Source: Oscillospiraceae bacterium (lineage in GTDB: Bacteria > Bacillota > Clostridia > Oscillospirales > Ruminococcaceae). Taken from it: a stretch of 58,536 nucleotides of DNA. Positions 43,059-52,212 of this stretch are shown one piece after another (positions within the stretch are counted from its first letter, which is position 1; each line of letters begins with the position of its first letter). Location of the stretch: assembly GCA_021769725.1 (NCBI GenBank), contig JAETSI010000016.1, positions 1 to 58,536 of the forward strand, in the 5' to 3' direction. The position numbers and the translations under genes were made by a program. The notes under the pieces are model-generated. The model made no database searches. It saw nothing but the letters and a program-made list of their open reading frames with translations, and was not told where the DNA came from.

Positions 43059-44717
43059 ATGGAAAGTATTTCCGCTAAAGTTGCCTTGAAACAGCTTATT
43101 GAAACTAAGGGTGTTAATATATTGAATAATGGAAAGCAGTGTATGTCCGTTTTGATGGATATGGCACCTAAGGATAAAGATGGACTTGAAAATATTAAAG
43201 TTGCCTTTGAGAAGAATCTTCAATTACTATTGGTAGATGCAAATTCTAAATCCATGGCTGAGAAACAGAATTCAATTGATACTATGTACAAAAGACTCAT
43301 TGGACGTCTCAATGAGCAAACAGCAAGAGAAATTTGTAATATATTTATATTTGCTCTTGGCTGGAATGTAAGTGTTAGAACAACAGCTCCTACATCTCCG
43401 CAGGCACCAACACCTCCTATAAATCATGTACAGCAAAAACCACCGGCATATACTCAGCCGAGACAAACTCAATATCAATATTCACCGCAACCTCCAAGGA
43501 AAACTACAAAAACAATGAGATTTCCTAAAGTTGCCATCTTAAGTGTATGTGCATTAGTAGTAATTATTGGTAGTGTCGTATTGCTTTCAGGTAGAAATAA
43601 CAAGAGCAGCATTGATGAACCGACTTCTTCAAATGGTGCAATTAATAGTAATGAGGAATACAATCAAATTTTAACTGATAATAATAGTTCTGAGAGTGAT
43701 TTAGAAGATAGCTCTGAGAGTGAGTTAGAAGAAAGTACAATTAAAGTTACTGAACCTGTTCCGACTATTCTCAGTATCGATTCAATCCCTGAATCTACTA
43801 CATCTGTTGATAAAATTGATATTCAGCAAATATCGGATAAAATTTCATCTGAAAAAGAGAAGAAAACATATGAGTTTACTTCTATAGAAGCAGGTAGATA
43901 TAGATTTGAACTTTCTGATGTTCCTCAGAATATATGGTTTAAACTTTATATTTACAATGCCTCTATGGAACAGCTTGATTATGGATCTGGAGATAATGGA
44001 GATGGTATAACTGCTGATTTAGAAGCAGATACAAAGTATTACCTTGTAGTTGAACAAGGTGGTAATACTGGTTCTTATACATTAAACATTGGCTCGCAGA
44101 AGCCGACTACTGATATATCTACTTACACATCAGTTGATGATAGTACACAATTTACAAATCAAAGGAATATTTATAAATTCACTTCGTCTGTAGCAGGCAC
44201 ATATAGATTTGAACTTTCTAATGTTCCTCAGAATATATGGTTTAAATTTTACCTTTACAATGCCTCTATGGAACAGCTTGATTATGGCTCTGGAGATAAT
44301 GGAGATGGTATAACCGCTGATTTAGATACAGGTACAGAGTATTATTTTGTAGTTGAACAAGGGGGTAATATTGGTTCCTATACATTAAACGTTGGTTCGC
44401 AGAAGTCTACTTCTGATATATCAACTTACAAATCAGTTAATGATAGTACACAATTTACAAATCAAAGGAATATCTATGAATTCACTTTGTCTGTAGCAGG
44501 CACATATAGATTTGAACTTTCTAATGTTTCAAAAGATACTTGGTTCAAGTTTTATCTTTATAATTCCTCGATGGAGCAACTAGAATATGGCTCTGGAGAT
44601 AATGGAGATGGTATAACTTTTGATTTAGATGCAGGTACAAAGTATTACTTTGTAGTTGAACAAGGTGGTAATACTGGAAATTACAGAATGAACTATGGGA
44701 TTTATAAAGAGGAATGA
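43059..44717 (+). CDS. Membrane protein: shared N-terminal module, TM helix and three beta-sandwich repeats
   Basis: A 552-residue protein. Residues 1-107 are the shared module (ALKQLIETKGVNIL..., ending FALGWN). A Pro/Gln-rich linker (110-150) leads to one TM helix (about 155-178, AILSVCALVVIIGSVVLLSG), then a Ser/Glu-rich stalk. Three copies of a 101-residue repeat follow, each with GRYRFELSDVPQ-like, YGSGDNGDGIT and YYLVVEQGG elements, similar to the PPC beta sandwich. With a positive-inside TM it is most likely type II, with the module in the cytoplasm and repeats outside. It belongs to the TerY-P-type island. Confidence 0.8.
   Translation: MESISAKVALKQLIETKGVNILNNGKQCMSVLMDMAPKDKDGLENIKVAFEKNLQLLLVDANSKSMAEKQNSIDTMYKRLIGRLNEQTAREICNIFIFALGWNVSVRTTAPTSPQAPTPPINHVQQKPPAYTQPRQTQYQYSPQPPRKTTKTMRFPKVAILSVCALVVIIGSVVLLSGRNNKSSIDEPTSSNGAINSNEEYNQILTDNNSSESDLEDSSESELEESTIKVTEPVPTILSIDSIPESTTSVDKIDIQQISDKISSEKEKKTYEFTSIEAGRYRFELSDVPQNIWFKLYIYNASMEQLDYGSGDNGDGITADLEADTKYYLVVEQGGNTGSYTLNIGSQKPTTDISTYTSVDDSTQFTNQRNIYKFTSSVAGTYRFELSNVPQNIWFKFYLYNASMEQLDYGSGDNGDGITADLDTGTEYYFVVEQGGNIGSYTLNVGSQKSTSDISTYKSVNDSTQFTNQRNIYEFTLSVAGTYRFELSNVSKDTWFKFYLYNSSMEQLEYGSGDNGDGITFDLDAGTKYYFVVEQGGNTGNYRMNYGIYKEE
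43843..44715 (+). repeat. Three tandem 303-bp coding repeats
   Basis: The units are spaced exactly 303 bp apart (compare TTCCTCAGAA at 43921 and 44224, with the third at 44527). The first two are nearly identical over long stretches at the DNA level and the third is slightly diverged. Each encodes one beta-sandwich domain of the membrane protein. Confidence 0.85.
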
Positions 44718-44738
44718 TGTGAGAATCGAGGTGTGATA

Positions 44739-45095
44739 ATGAAAGTAAATGCACAGGTAATACTTATTAGATGCAAATCTTCAAAACGTTTGTATGGTGC
44801 GAGAATCCAGCAAAGGAAGGGCAAAGAGTGGGATATGACATGGTCATTTCCTATTGATGATATGCGTGCCAAGAATGAAGGCTTTGATAAAACAACACTC
44901 AATGTTGACTGCTGTGCTACCGAGGAATATCCAGGTTGTCCAACTTGTGGAGCTACAGGATATGTTCAGTGTGCCGCTTGTGGTAAACTTACTTGCTGGA
45001 ATGGGGAAAATAGAAGTAAGTGTGCATGGTGCAACGAACAGTTAAACGATATAGCATACAGAGGTGCAATGGATATCTCTGTAGGTGATGATTAA
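44739..45095 (+). CDS. TerY-C-like zinc-binding protein
   Basis: A 118-residue protein. The first 60 residues are strand-rich (QVILIRCKSSKRLYGARIQ, WDMTWSFPIDD). The C-terminal part has eight metal-type Cys: DCCATEEYPGCPTCGATGY, CAACGKLTCW and KCAWCNE. The order PGCPxCG...C-x-CGK...CxWC matches the metal-binding domain often fused to the C-terminus of TerY. Here it is a separate gene, so it may complement the vWA protein. The start at ATG 44739 has GAGGTG upstream. Confidence 0.8.
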   Translation: MKVNAQVILIRCKSSKRLYGARIQQRKGKEWDMTWSFPIDDMRAKNEGFDKTTLNVDCCATEEYPGCPTCGATGYVQCAACGKLTCWNGENRSKCAWCNEQLNDIAYRGAMDISVGDD

Positions 45096-45118
45096 TGAGG
45101 TAGTATTAAAAATAGAAT

Positions 45119-45913
45119 ATGGATGATTCTCAATACAAAAGCCCATACACTAAAAGTGAGTACAGTGGAATGATACGAGTTAGGAATAGCTCGACGGGAG
45201 AAATGGAAGAAAGGGAAATTAGGCGAACTGTCTATAGAAATTCCGAAATAAATCCTGATTTTATAGTTCCAGCTGGAACAAAATTGGGTAAGGAAATTAC
45301 AAAAAAAGATGAGACTAATTTGGAAAGAATGCAATCTGGAAGATCTCCTGTAATTCAGAGGCAAAGTGAGAATGGTACTGTCGAATATGAAAAAATCGAA
45401 CTGCATCACTTAACATCTGAAGAGAGAAACCGTGGAAGTCAGTTTTTCAATGGTGAAAGAAGAGATGGTACATTAGTTGAAATGGCAGATAGCACTCATG
45501 ATAAGTACAAAAAGCAACTTCATGCTATTAATGCATCGAATAATAGCTTTCGTAAATCAAAAGTTGAATCTGTTGATGAAAATGGTAAGCCAATAAGACA
45601 GAAAGTTAAATCATATGATGCAACTCAATATGAAAAATTTAGATCTCAGTATTGGGTGGACAGAGCATATGAAATTACACAACAAAGACAGAGTGAAAAC
45701 TCTGAACAAACAACGCATTTAAATAAGAACAATGAAGGAGGAATCGACATGGCAAAATCTTGGGAATTAACACCAGAAGAAAGAAAACGTGTACATGAAA
45801 ACGAAAAGAAAGTAGCGGAGAAATGGCGTAATAAATCTTCTACATCTTCTTCAGATGAAGGAAAAGGCGAGCGAGAAAGGGAAAGAACCAGAGATAGAGG
45901 ACAATCACGCTGA
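45119..45913 (+). CDS. LHH/HNH-type (ENDO VII superfamily) nuclease
   Basis: A 264-residue protein. The core near residues 78-145 reads RSPVIQRQ, then IELHHLTSEERNRG and GTLVEMADSTHDKYKKQLHAI. The conserved L-H-H and the later T-H plus L-H follow the pattern of LHH-type toxin nucleases. The N-terminal part is strand-rich, and the C-terminal 60 residues are charged (GKGERERERTRDRGQ). No secretion signal is seen, so DNA cleavage inside the cell is likely. It lies between the TerY-C-like gene and the ATPases. Confidence 0.7.
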   Translation: MDDSQYKSPYTKSEYSGMIRVRNSSTGEMEEREIRRTVYRNSEINPDFIVPAGTKLGKEITKKDETNLERMQSGRSPVIQRQSENGTVEYEKIELHHLTSEERNRGSQFFNGERRDGTLVEMADSTHDKYKKQLHAINASNNSFRKSKVESVDENGKPIRQKVKSYDATQYEKFRSQYWVDRAYEITQQRQSENSEQTTHLNKNNEGGIDMAKSWELTPEERKRVHENEKKVAEKWRNKSSTSSSDEGKGERERERTRDRGQSR

Positions 45914-45921
45914 ACTGCGAA

Positions 45922-45962
45922 AACAGTCAGCCATTGTTATTAAGATGGCTGACTGTTATTTG
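45922..45962 (+). terminator. Hairpin, terminator or attenuator
   Basis: AACAGTCAGCCAT and ATGGCTGACTGTT form a perfect 13-bp stem with a 10-base loop, followed by ATTTG rather than a strong T-run. It separates the nuclease gene from the ATPase gene. Confidence 0.65.
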
Positions 45963-45981
45963 AATATAAAGAGGTATTGAA

Positions 45982-47304
45982 ATGAGTACAAACGCAAGAA
46001 TATTACATGGAGAGCTTTTGGAGAAGAATATTCCACCTGTTTTAAATGCATCTACTCCGAGTTTAGTTAGATTAAAAGGAAAATTTCACTCTAATTCAAC
46101 GGCATTTGATATCGATGAATCCATTCTAAGTAAGCATTCATTGTTTATTGGAGGAACTGGATGTGGAAAAACAACATTGTTCTTCCACTTTGTCGATCAG
46201 CTAAAAAGGAAAATGACCAATGATGATATAATGATAATATTTGACAGTAAGGGCGATTTTTACAGTAAGTTTGGTAGGAAAGATGATTATGTCTTAGGAA
46301 ATTCTTCTCAGTATATTCAGAAATCTGTAAAGTGGAATATTTTCAAAGAAATACTGGCTGACGGAATGGACGAACGCAATTATATTTTTAATATACATGA
46401 AATATGTAAGTCGTTTTTTGCTGAACGTCTAAAAAAAACGTCAAATGCATTTTTCCCTCATGCAGCGAGCGACTTGTTTTCGGCAATTTTAATATCTTTG
46501 ATCAGAGATTGTAAATCGTCTGCTGTGGATAGAAATACATATTTCTATAATGATAAGTTACGTGAAATTATTGATGGATTTACTGTGGAACATATTATTG
46601 ATAATCTTAGTGACCATACTGATCTTAATTCTGTGATTTCATATATTGACGGTGGCGGCGACCAATCACAAGGTGTATTATCAGAAATGTATTCAGTAAT
46701 TAAAGAAATCTTTATTGGTGTTTTTGCAGAGCATGGTGCTTTTTCTATTCGTGACTTTGTTAAGAAAAAAGGCGGAAAAACTCTGTTCATTGAGTACGAT
46801 TTATCTATTGGTAGTGTTCTAACACCTGTATATTCACTTTTATTTGATCTTGCTTTAAAAGAAGCACTTGGAAGAAACAATTCTCAAATCAAAGGAAATG
46901 TATACTTGATTTGCGATGAGTTTAGACTTTTGCCGAATTTACAGCATATAGATGATGGCGTGAATTTCGGCAGAAGTTTGGGGGTTAAGGTCTTTGCAGG
47001 ATTACAAAGTATAAATCAGTTGATAGAGGTCTATGGTGATGCAAGAGGAAAGAATATTGCTGCTGGTTTTTCATCTGTTTATGCATTTCGTGCAAATGAT
47101 TCAGAAACCAGAAAATTTATTATTGACCTGTTTGGAAAAAATTATGTTTTAGAGCAGTATATGACGCTTGATAAAAAGTATGTTGAAAATAAGCGTAATG
47201 GAAACACGGTTGAAGATTGGGATATGATTTCTCTGGGCGTTGGAGAGGCAATAGTGGGGCTTCCTTTTCAAAAGCCATTTCGTTTTCAATTTAATGATTA
47301 TTAA
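45982..47304 (+). CDS. VirD4/HerA-like ATPase
   Basis: A 440-residue P-loop ATPase. Walker A is FIGGTGCGKTTLFF (about residues 54-67), Walker B is VYLICDEFRLLP near residue 310, and VFAGLQSINQLIEVYG is the sensor/Gln-rich strand typical of VirD4/TraD and HerA-FtsK relatives. It has no TM segments. In TerY-P-type and defence loci such ATPases act on DNA or assemble with a membrane partner; here the next gene supplies one. It is probably a hexameric motor. Confidence 0.82.
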   Translation: MSTNARILHGELLEKNIPPVLNASTPSLVRLKGKFHSNSTAFDIDESILSKHSLFIGGTGCGKTTLFFHFVDQLKRKMTNDDIMIIFDSKGDFYSKFGRKDDYVLGNSSQYIQKSVKWNIFKEILADGMDERNYIFNIHEICKSFFAERLKKTSNAFFPHAASDLFSAILISLIRDCKSSAVDRNTYFYNDKLREIIDGFTVEHIIDNLSDHTDLNSVISYIDGGGDQSQGVLSEMYSVIKEIFIGVFAEHGAFSIRDFVKKKGGKTLFIEYDLSIGSVLTPVYSLLFDLALKEALGRNNSQIKGNVYLICDEFRLLPNLQHIDDGVNFGRSLGVKVFAGLQSINQLIEVYGDARGKNIAAGFSSVYAFRANDSETRKFIIDLFGKNYVLEQYMTLDKKYVENKRNGNTVEDWDMISLGVGEAIVGLPFQKPFRFQFNDY

Positions 47305-47316
47305 AGGGTGAAATTT

Positions 47317-48618
47317 ATGAATGCATTTTTTATTATTATGAAATTGATGCTTCAGATCTTCATTGCTATTTGGAATGGCTTCGTAGGTATCATAAATCTA
47401 ATTATCGGAAGAGTAAATAAAAAGAACATTGAAAAGAATAATCGTATTAGTAGAGGGGTTATTGAAAGCAAAGGAGTTCCAATTAATACTATCTTTATCA
47501 ATGGGTGTAATAGAAATTCTATTATTTCGGGAAGTGAGCATTTTGTCCGCAATGAAATATTGATTAATGCCTTATTAAATTCGGTAAATTGTGGAATGCC
47601 TGTTATATTAATGCACGAATCAAATTCGGAAATTGAACATATGGTTGGCTCTCAAATATATAATAGTGTTATTATTGACAGAAAAAGTTTGATTTATGAT
47701 CCGTTTTATAACCGGTCAGAATCTGATATAATAAAGATGATTTTGACAGTAGCCAAAAAAGAGTATGGCTTAAAAGATGAAGCAAGGTATGCAATCAAAG
47801 GAATGCTTTCTTTTTTGAACGCCAAAAAACGAAAACCGACTTTGCTAGCTTTGGCAAATTGTCCATATAATGACTTATATGATAAGATAGATGATATGGT
47901 ATATAAGGGAAAAATGAGTGACACGGTTGGAAATGACATTAAATCATATCTATCAAGTGGACAAGGTGAGCATATAAAGCTAAAAAGTTTCTTTGATGAT
48001 TTACTTGATGAGTGCGGAAATAATCCCTTTAAGAATTCTCTGGTCGATGTCTTAAAGGCTGTATCGGAAAGGAAAATAGTTTTAATTAATATTGGGAATT
48101 CTACAAACAAACATTATATTTCAACCCTTGTATACCAATTAGAAATTGCTTTAAGAATGGGATATACATTTAGCTTGGTTTTGGATGAAATTTCTATTTC
48201 AAAGGATATAGAGTGTCTAAACAAGCTTATTGTATCGAATAACCCACATTGTAATTTGACTATATCGACAAGTGACCTATATTCCATGCTTGGTGCCGAT
48301 GAAAAATTAATGTATACATTATTAGGGAATAGTATAGAAAACATTATTATGCAACATGGTTCTGCTGTGAGTGCCGAAGAGTGGTCAAAAGCAATAGGTT
48401 TTTATGAAAAAACCGAAACTACCACAACTTTAAGTAGAGGTAAAACTAAAGGTGGATTTTCTCTTTTTCCAAGCTATAATGATAATAAATCTTTGGCTTA
48501 CTCTACAAAGCGTGAACCTATTGTAAAGTCGGAGGAAATCTTGCGTATGTGTAATAATGAAATGTATATCTATGATCGATCCCTTAATCAATTAGTTCAT
48601 TGTTATGCAACTAATTGA
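47317..48618 (+). CDS. Membrane-anchored degenerate VirD4/HerA-like paralogue
   Basis: A 433-residue protein. An N-terminal hydrophobic stretch (FFIIMKLMLQIFIAIWNGFVGIINLIIG) makes one or two TM helices. The following domain aligns in layout with the ATPase gene but lacks a Walker A lysine (the loop reads NGCNRNSIISG). It keeps a Walker B-like FSLVLDEISI near residue 290. It ends with a strand SEEILRMCNNEMYIYD. It likely anchors the active ATPase to the membrane. ATG 47317 has AAAGGGTG six bases upstream; a GTG nine bases earlier is less likely. Confidence 0.7.
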   Translation: MNAFFIIMKLMLQIFIAIWNGFVGIINLIIGRVNKKNIEKNNRISRGVIESKGVPINTIFINGCNRNSIISGSEHFVRNEILINALLNSVNCGMPVILMHESNSEIEHMVGSQIYNSVIIDRKSLIYDPFYNRSESDIIKMILTVAKKEYGLKDEARYAIKGMLSFLNAKKRKPTLLALANCPYNDLYDKIDDMVYKGKMSDTVGNDIKSYLSSGQGEHIKLKSFFDDLLDECGNNPFKNSLVDVLKAVSERKIVLINIGNSTNKHYISTLVYQLEIALRMGYTFSLVLDEISISKDIECLNKLIVSNNPHCNLTISTSDLYSMLGADEKLMYTLLGNSIENIIMQHGSAVSAEEWSKAIGFYEKTETTTTLSRGKTKGGFSLFPSYNDNKSLAYSTKREPIVKSEEILRMCNNEMYIYDRSLNQLVHCYATN

Positions 48619-48708
48619 GACAAAGTGGAGAAATACGAATGAAACGGTGACCCTGTGGCATATTTTCAAATAAATTAATTCCTTAAAATAATAAATAAGG
48701 TGATAAAA

Positions 48709-49884
48709 ATGAATGATCTCACAGCAAAATATGCATTAAAAATGCTCATTGAAAATAGAGGCGTTGAACAATTAAAAAACGGAAATCAGTGTATGGCACT
48801 TCTGAAAGATATGGCTTCAAATGATAAAGCGGGTCTTGAAAATATTCAAGTGGTTTTCGATAGACATCTCCAGCAATTATTGATTGATGCGAGTTTTGGT
48901 TCTAATGCTGACCAACAAAATGCAATTGACATACTTTACAGTAAGTTAATTGATAGATTCAGTATTCAAACCACAAAAGAGATTTGTTCTATATTTGCTT
49001 TTGCTCTTAACTGGAATGTTATCATTCAATCATCTGCTGATACCCCATCTCATGATGAAAGCGATGTGGTTTCACCAATAACACCATTGCAGCTCAAGCG
49101 ACAAAATAAAAAATTGTATTCTCCAAATAAGATGAAGTTGTTCAGAACAATTAAAATTATTTTTGGTATAGCTGGTGCTTTGGCAGTTATTGTAATAGTT
49201 AGTACAATTTTTATTGCAAGAAAAAATGATTCATCAAAAGAAATTAATGAATTTTCTGAAAGCAACACAACATCGAAGGCAACATCGTCAAATTATTTAG
49301 ATGTTTTTGAGAGCACAACAGAACCAAGTGAATTTGTTACTAATAATGAAGTTGATGATGAGGTAACGGAAGCAGTAGAAAGTCAAACCATGCCAATAAC
49401 AAACGCTAATATTCCTGAAAATGCTATTGCTTTTAATGGCCATTACTATTATGGGTATTCTTATGGGATATCATGGGAAGAGGCTGAGAGTTACTGTTCT
49501 TCTTTAGATGGTCACTTAATATCAATTAATTCAGTTAAGGAACAAGAATTGGCATTGGAAATAGCCAAAAGCGTTGGAAAAGATAATATATGGACTGGCG
49601 GTTATTATTCAAACGGCAGATGGTTGTGGAGTGATTCAACCGATTTTACATATAACAATTGGGATAGCCGTGAAGTATACGACAATATATTAGACGAGAT
49701 AATTGTTTTCGAACAGCCAGATAATTATAGTGGAGATGAGTACTATATTCGTTTTGTTAGCAGGGATATTGATTATCCTGATAATAATTGGTGGGCGAAT
49801 GAAGGAAAGTGGAATGATACAGCGATGAATGGGGATAGCGATGCACCATTATCTTCGTTTGGCTTTATTTGTGAATGGTCATAA
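48709..49884 (+). CDS. Membrane protein: shared N-terminal module, TM helix and C-type lectin domain
   Basis: A 391-residue protein. Residues 3-105 are the shared module (ALKMLIENRGVEQL..., FALNWN). A TM helix lies at about 146-170 (IIFGIAGALAVIVIVSTIFI), then a Ser/Thr/Glu-rich stalk. Residues 240-391 form a C-type lectin-like domain: FNGHYYYGYSYGISWEEAESYC, WTGGYY, FTYNNWD, WNDTAMN and GFICEW with the two bracket cysteines. It parallels the protein at 43059 with a different ectodomain. Ligand binding outside the cell is inferred. Confidence 0.82.
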   Translation: MNDLTAKYALKMLIENRGVEQLKNGNQCMALLKDMASNDKAGLENIQVVFDRHLQQLLIDASFGSNADQQNAIDILYSKLIDRFSIQTTKEICSIFAFALNWNVIIQSSADTPSHDESDVVSPITPLQLKRQNKKLYSPNKMKLFRTIKIIFGIAGALAVIVIVSTIFIARKNDSSKEINEFSESNTTSKATSSNYLDVFESTTEPSEFVTNNEVDDEVTEAVESQTMPITNANIPENAIAFNGHYYYGYSYGISWEEAESYCSSLDGHLISINSVKEQELALEIAKSVGKDNIWTGGYYSNGRWLWSDSTDFTYNNWDSREVYDNILDEIIVFEQPDNYSGDEYYIRFVSRDIDYPDNNWWANEGKWNDTAMNGDSDAPLSSFGFICEWS

Positions 49885-49960
49885 AGGAAATATACATGTA
49901 GTATCGTTATATCAATTCGATTTTACTGTGCTTGAAAATAAAACGGAGGTTGTTTAGCAT

Positions 49961-52186
49961 ATGAAATGTTTAAACTGTGGTTCAGAATGGAATACAAATT
50001 CCAGTTACCCACAATTAAAGAGTTGTCCCTTTTGTGGAAAACCACTTTCAGTACCTAATGACAATAAGGAAGAGATAACAGTCAGTAAAACAATTAAAGG
50101 TATTATAGATCAATTTGGTCTTGATATTATTCTTCAAAAAAATAAGTTCCTTTCAATTTTCGGAGATTATGCCCCGAGACTTAAAAAAGAGAAAAAGATG
50201 ATTTCCATTGCTTTGGATGAAAATATTGCTGATCTTTTTGTTAATTGTGAAATTGAAGAACGAGAGGCTAATATTCAAAAAGCAAGAAGAGCAATGAATT
50301 TAATTATGTCTGAGAGTGCGATTGATCTTGTTATTTCTTCATTTATAGATGCCTTGGGATGGGATATTGGTAAATTAGATAGCGATTGTACTAATATGGA
50401 TGATATTGTTCTGAGTGAAGAAAAAATTGATACTGTAAATTATGAATTTGAAACTTCAGAAGAGTTATTTCATATTGTTCAAGACAGTCTTACAAAAATA
50501 GAAAAGAGTGGAATAATTTTTAATCAGCAAAGATTTGAAAGTGAACGCAATGATAAACGCTTTCAGAATGCATGTGATGAGTTAAACAGAGAAAATTATG
50601 GCACTGCACTTAAAATATTTAATGAGCTATTATATCCAGAAACTAGAAATCCTAATAAAATCGTAAATACTTTAGCAGGAATAAAATTAGCACAGATGTA
50701 TTTTTGGGGTGAAGGTGTTGAAGTAGATAAAAAGAAATCTGTTCAGATAATGGTTTCCTTAATTGACTGCCGTAATCCTCTGGTTATAGCTTGGATAAGT
50801 GAGTATTATAGAATCGCTATTACAAATGTTTCTGTAAAATCACCTGAATTTTCTAAAATAATATATGATATTTGCAGCAATGAGTTAAAGTTAATGGCCG
50901 ATTTAGGCGATCCTGATGCGCAGTATTTCTTGGGCTTTAATTTGATTTATGGACTTAATTGTAATAAAAACGAAAGTGAAGGCTTTAGATATATAAAGTC
51001 ATCTGTAGAGAATAAGAACATACATGCATCTGTTACACTGGCTTCGTGTTACATTGAAGGAATTGGAACTAGTAAAGATGTGGCAAAAGGAATTCATATT
51101 TTGCTTAATTTGGAGGGTTCTTCATGTCCACAAGTACAATATAAGCTCGGTTTAATTTATTATTTGGACAAGTATCAAGATTATGTTCATAGAGATTATA
51201 GCAAAGCACTAAAATATTTTCTCAGTGCAGCCACTTGTGGACATGTATCGGCAAAAGATTATGTTGGAGATATGTACTATTATGGATATGGCGTTAAAGT
51301 AAATTATGATATTGCAAAGCAATGGTATGAGTTAGCTGCAGCAGGAGAAAATACCCACGCTACAGCACAACTTGGCATGATTTATTATTGTGGTAATGGG
51401 GTACCAGAAGATGAAGATAGTGCTTTTCACTATTTTAAAATCGCAGCAGATAAAGGAAATACATATTCACAATATATGCTCCATTTATTCTATTTTTCTG
51501 ATGGGAAATATAAAAACTATGAGTTGGGGAGGCAATATCTTGAAAAAGCTGCTAAGCAAGGTGATGTTGATTCACAAAAGTTACTTGCAAGAATGTATGT
51601 AAGCGATTTTGGATTTAGTGATGATTCAAAATTTGTTTATTGGATTCGTAAAGCAGCTGAACAAGGTGATGGTGAAGCGGAAAGAATACTTGGGGAAGCT
51701 TATATCAAATTTGACAATAATAAGGTTTTGCCAACAGATTATAATAAAGCAATAGTTTGGTTGGACAGAGCAGTTATGCATAATAATATAGAAGCAATGG
51801 TATGTTTAATGGAGGTATATTCTGAAGGCTTTGGAGTTCCTGTTAACGCTGTCAAGGTTAATAATTTGGTTAATGAAATAACCGCAAAAATGAAAGATAA
51901 TGAATATACAGAAGAGATACTTGGAATGATAGATAGAATTACAAAAGTTGCAATTAATATTGGAAAATATTATTACGAATTGGGGAAATTTGAAGTATCT
52001 TTTTCGCATTTTGAACAGGCGTATGATGCTGATAAAACTGGTGAAGCAGCTAGATGGTTAGGTGTTTGTTATAAAAATGGATTTGGTGTAAAGAAAAACA
52101 AGAAGAAAGCAAAAGAATATTTCAAAGAAGCTGCCAATAAGGGGGACAGTATCGCTAACAATGAATTAAAAAAATTCATATTCTAA
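49961..52186 (+). CDS. Zinc-ribbon, shared module and Sel1-repeat protein
   Basis: A 741-residue soluble protein. Residues 2-27 form a zinc ribbon (CLNCGSEWNT...SCPFCG). The shared module spans about 37-135 (IKGIIDQFGLDIIL..., DYAPRLKKEKK, DALGWD). After a linker, many Sel1/TPR-like repeats run from about 200 to the end (AQLGMIYYCGNGVPEDEDSAFHYF is one unit). Sel1 arrays are protein-binding scaffolds. No TM helix is present, so it may dock partners in the cytoplasm. ACGGAGG precedes ATG 49961. Confidence 0.85.
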   Translation: MKCLNCGSEWNTNSSYPQLKSCPFCGKPLSVPNDNKEEITVSKTIKGIIDQFGLDIILQKNKFLSIFGDYAPRLKKEKKMISIALDENIADLFVNCEIEEREANIQKARRAMNLIMSESAIDLVISSFIDALGWDIGKLDSDCTNMDDIVLSEEKIDTVNYEFETSEELFHIVQDSLTKIEKSGIIFNQQRFESERNDKRFQNACDELNRENYGTALKIFNELLYPETRNPNKIVNTLAGIKLAQMYFWGEGVEVDKKKSVQIMVSLIDCRNPLVIAWISEYYRIAITNVSVKSPEFSKIIYDICSNELKLMADLGDPDAQYFLGFNLIYGLNCNKNESEGFRYIKSSVENKNIHASVTLASCYIEGIGTSKDVAKGIHILLNLEGSSCPQVQYKLGLIYYLDKYQDYVHRDYSKALKYFLSAATCGHVSAKDYVGDMYYYGYGVKVNYDIAKQWYELAAAGENTHATAQLGMIYYCGNGVPEDEDSAFHYFKIAADKGNTYSQYMLHLFYFSDGKYKNYELGRQYLEKAAKQGDVDSQKLLARMYVSDFGFSDDSKFVYWIRKAAEQGDGEAERILGEAYIKFDNNKVLPTDYNKAIVWLDRAVMHNNIEAMVCLMEVYSEGFGVPVNAVKVNNLVNEITAKMKDNEYTEEILGMIDRITKVAINIGKYYYELGKFEVSFSHFEQAYDADKTGEAARWLGVCYKNGFGVKKNKKKAKEYFKEAANKGDSIANNELKKFIF

Positions 52187-52212
52187 TATGAATTTGAATT
52201 TTAGGGGAGTAA

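Noticed and set aside
43475..43663. CRISPR or other repeat array in the island
   Set aside because: No short regularly spaced repeats with unique spacers were seen; the only tandem repeats are the 303-bp coding units.
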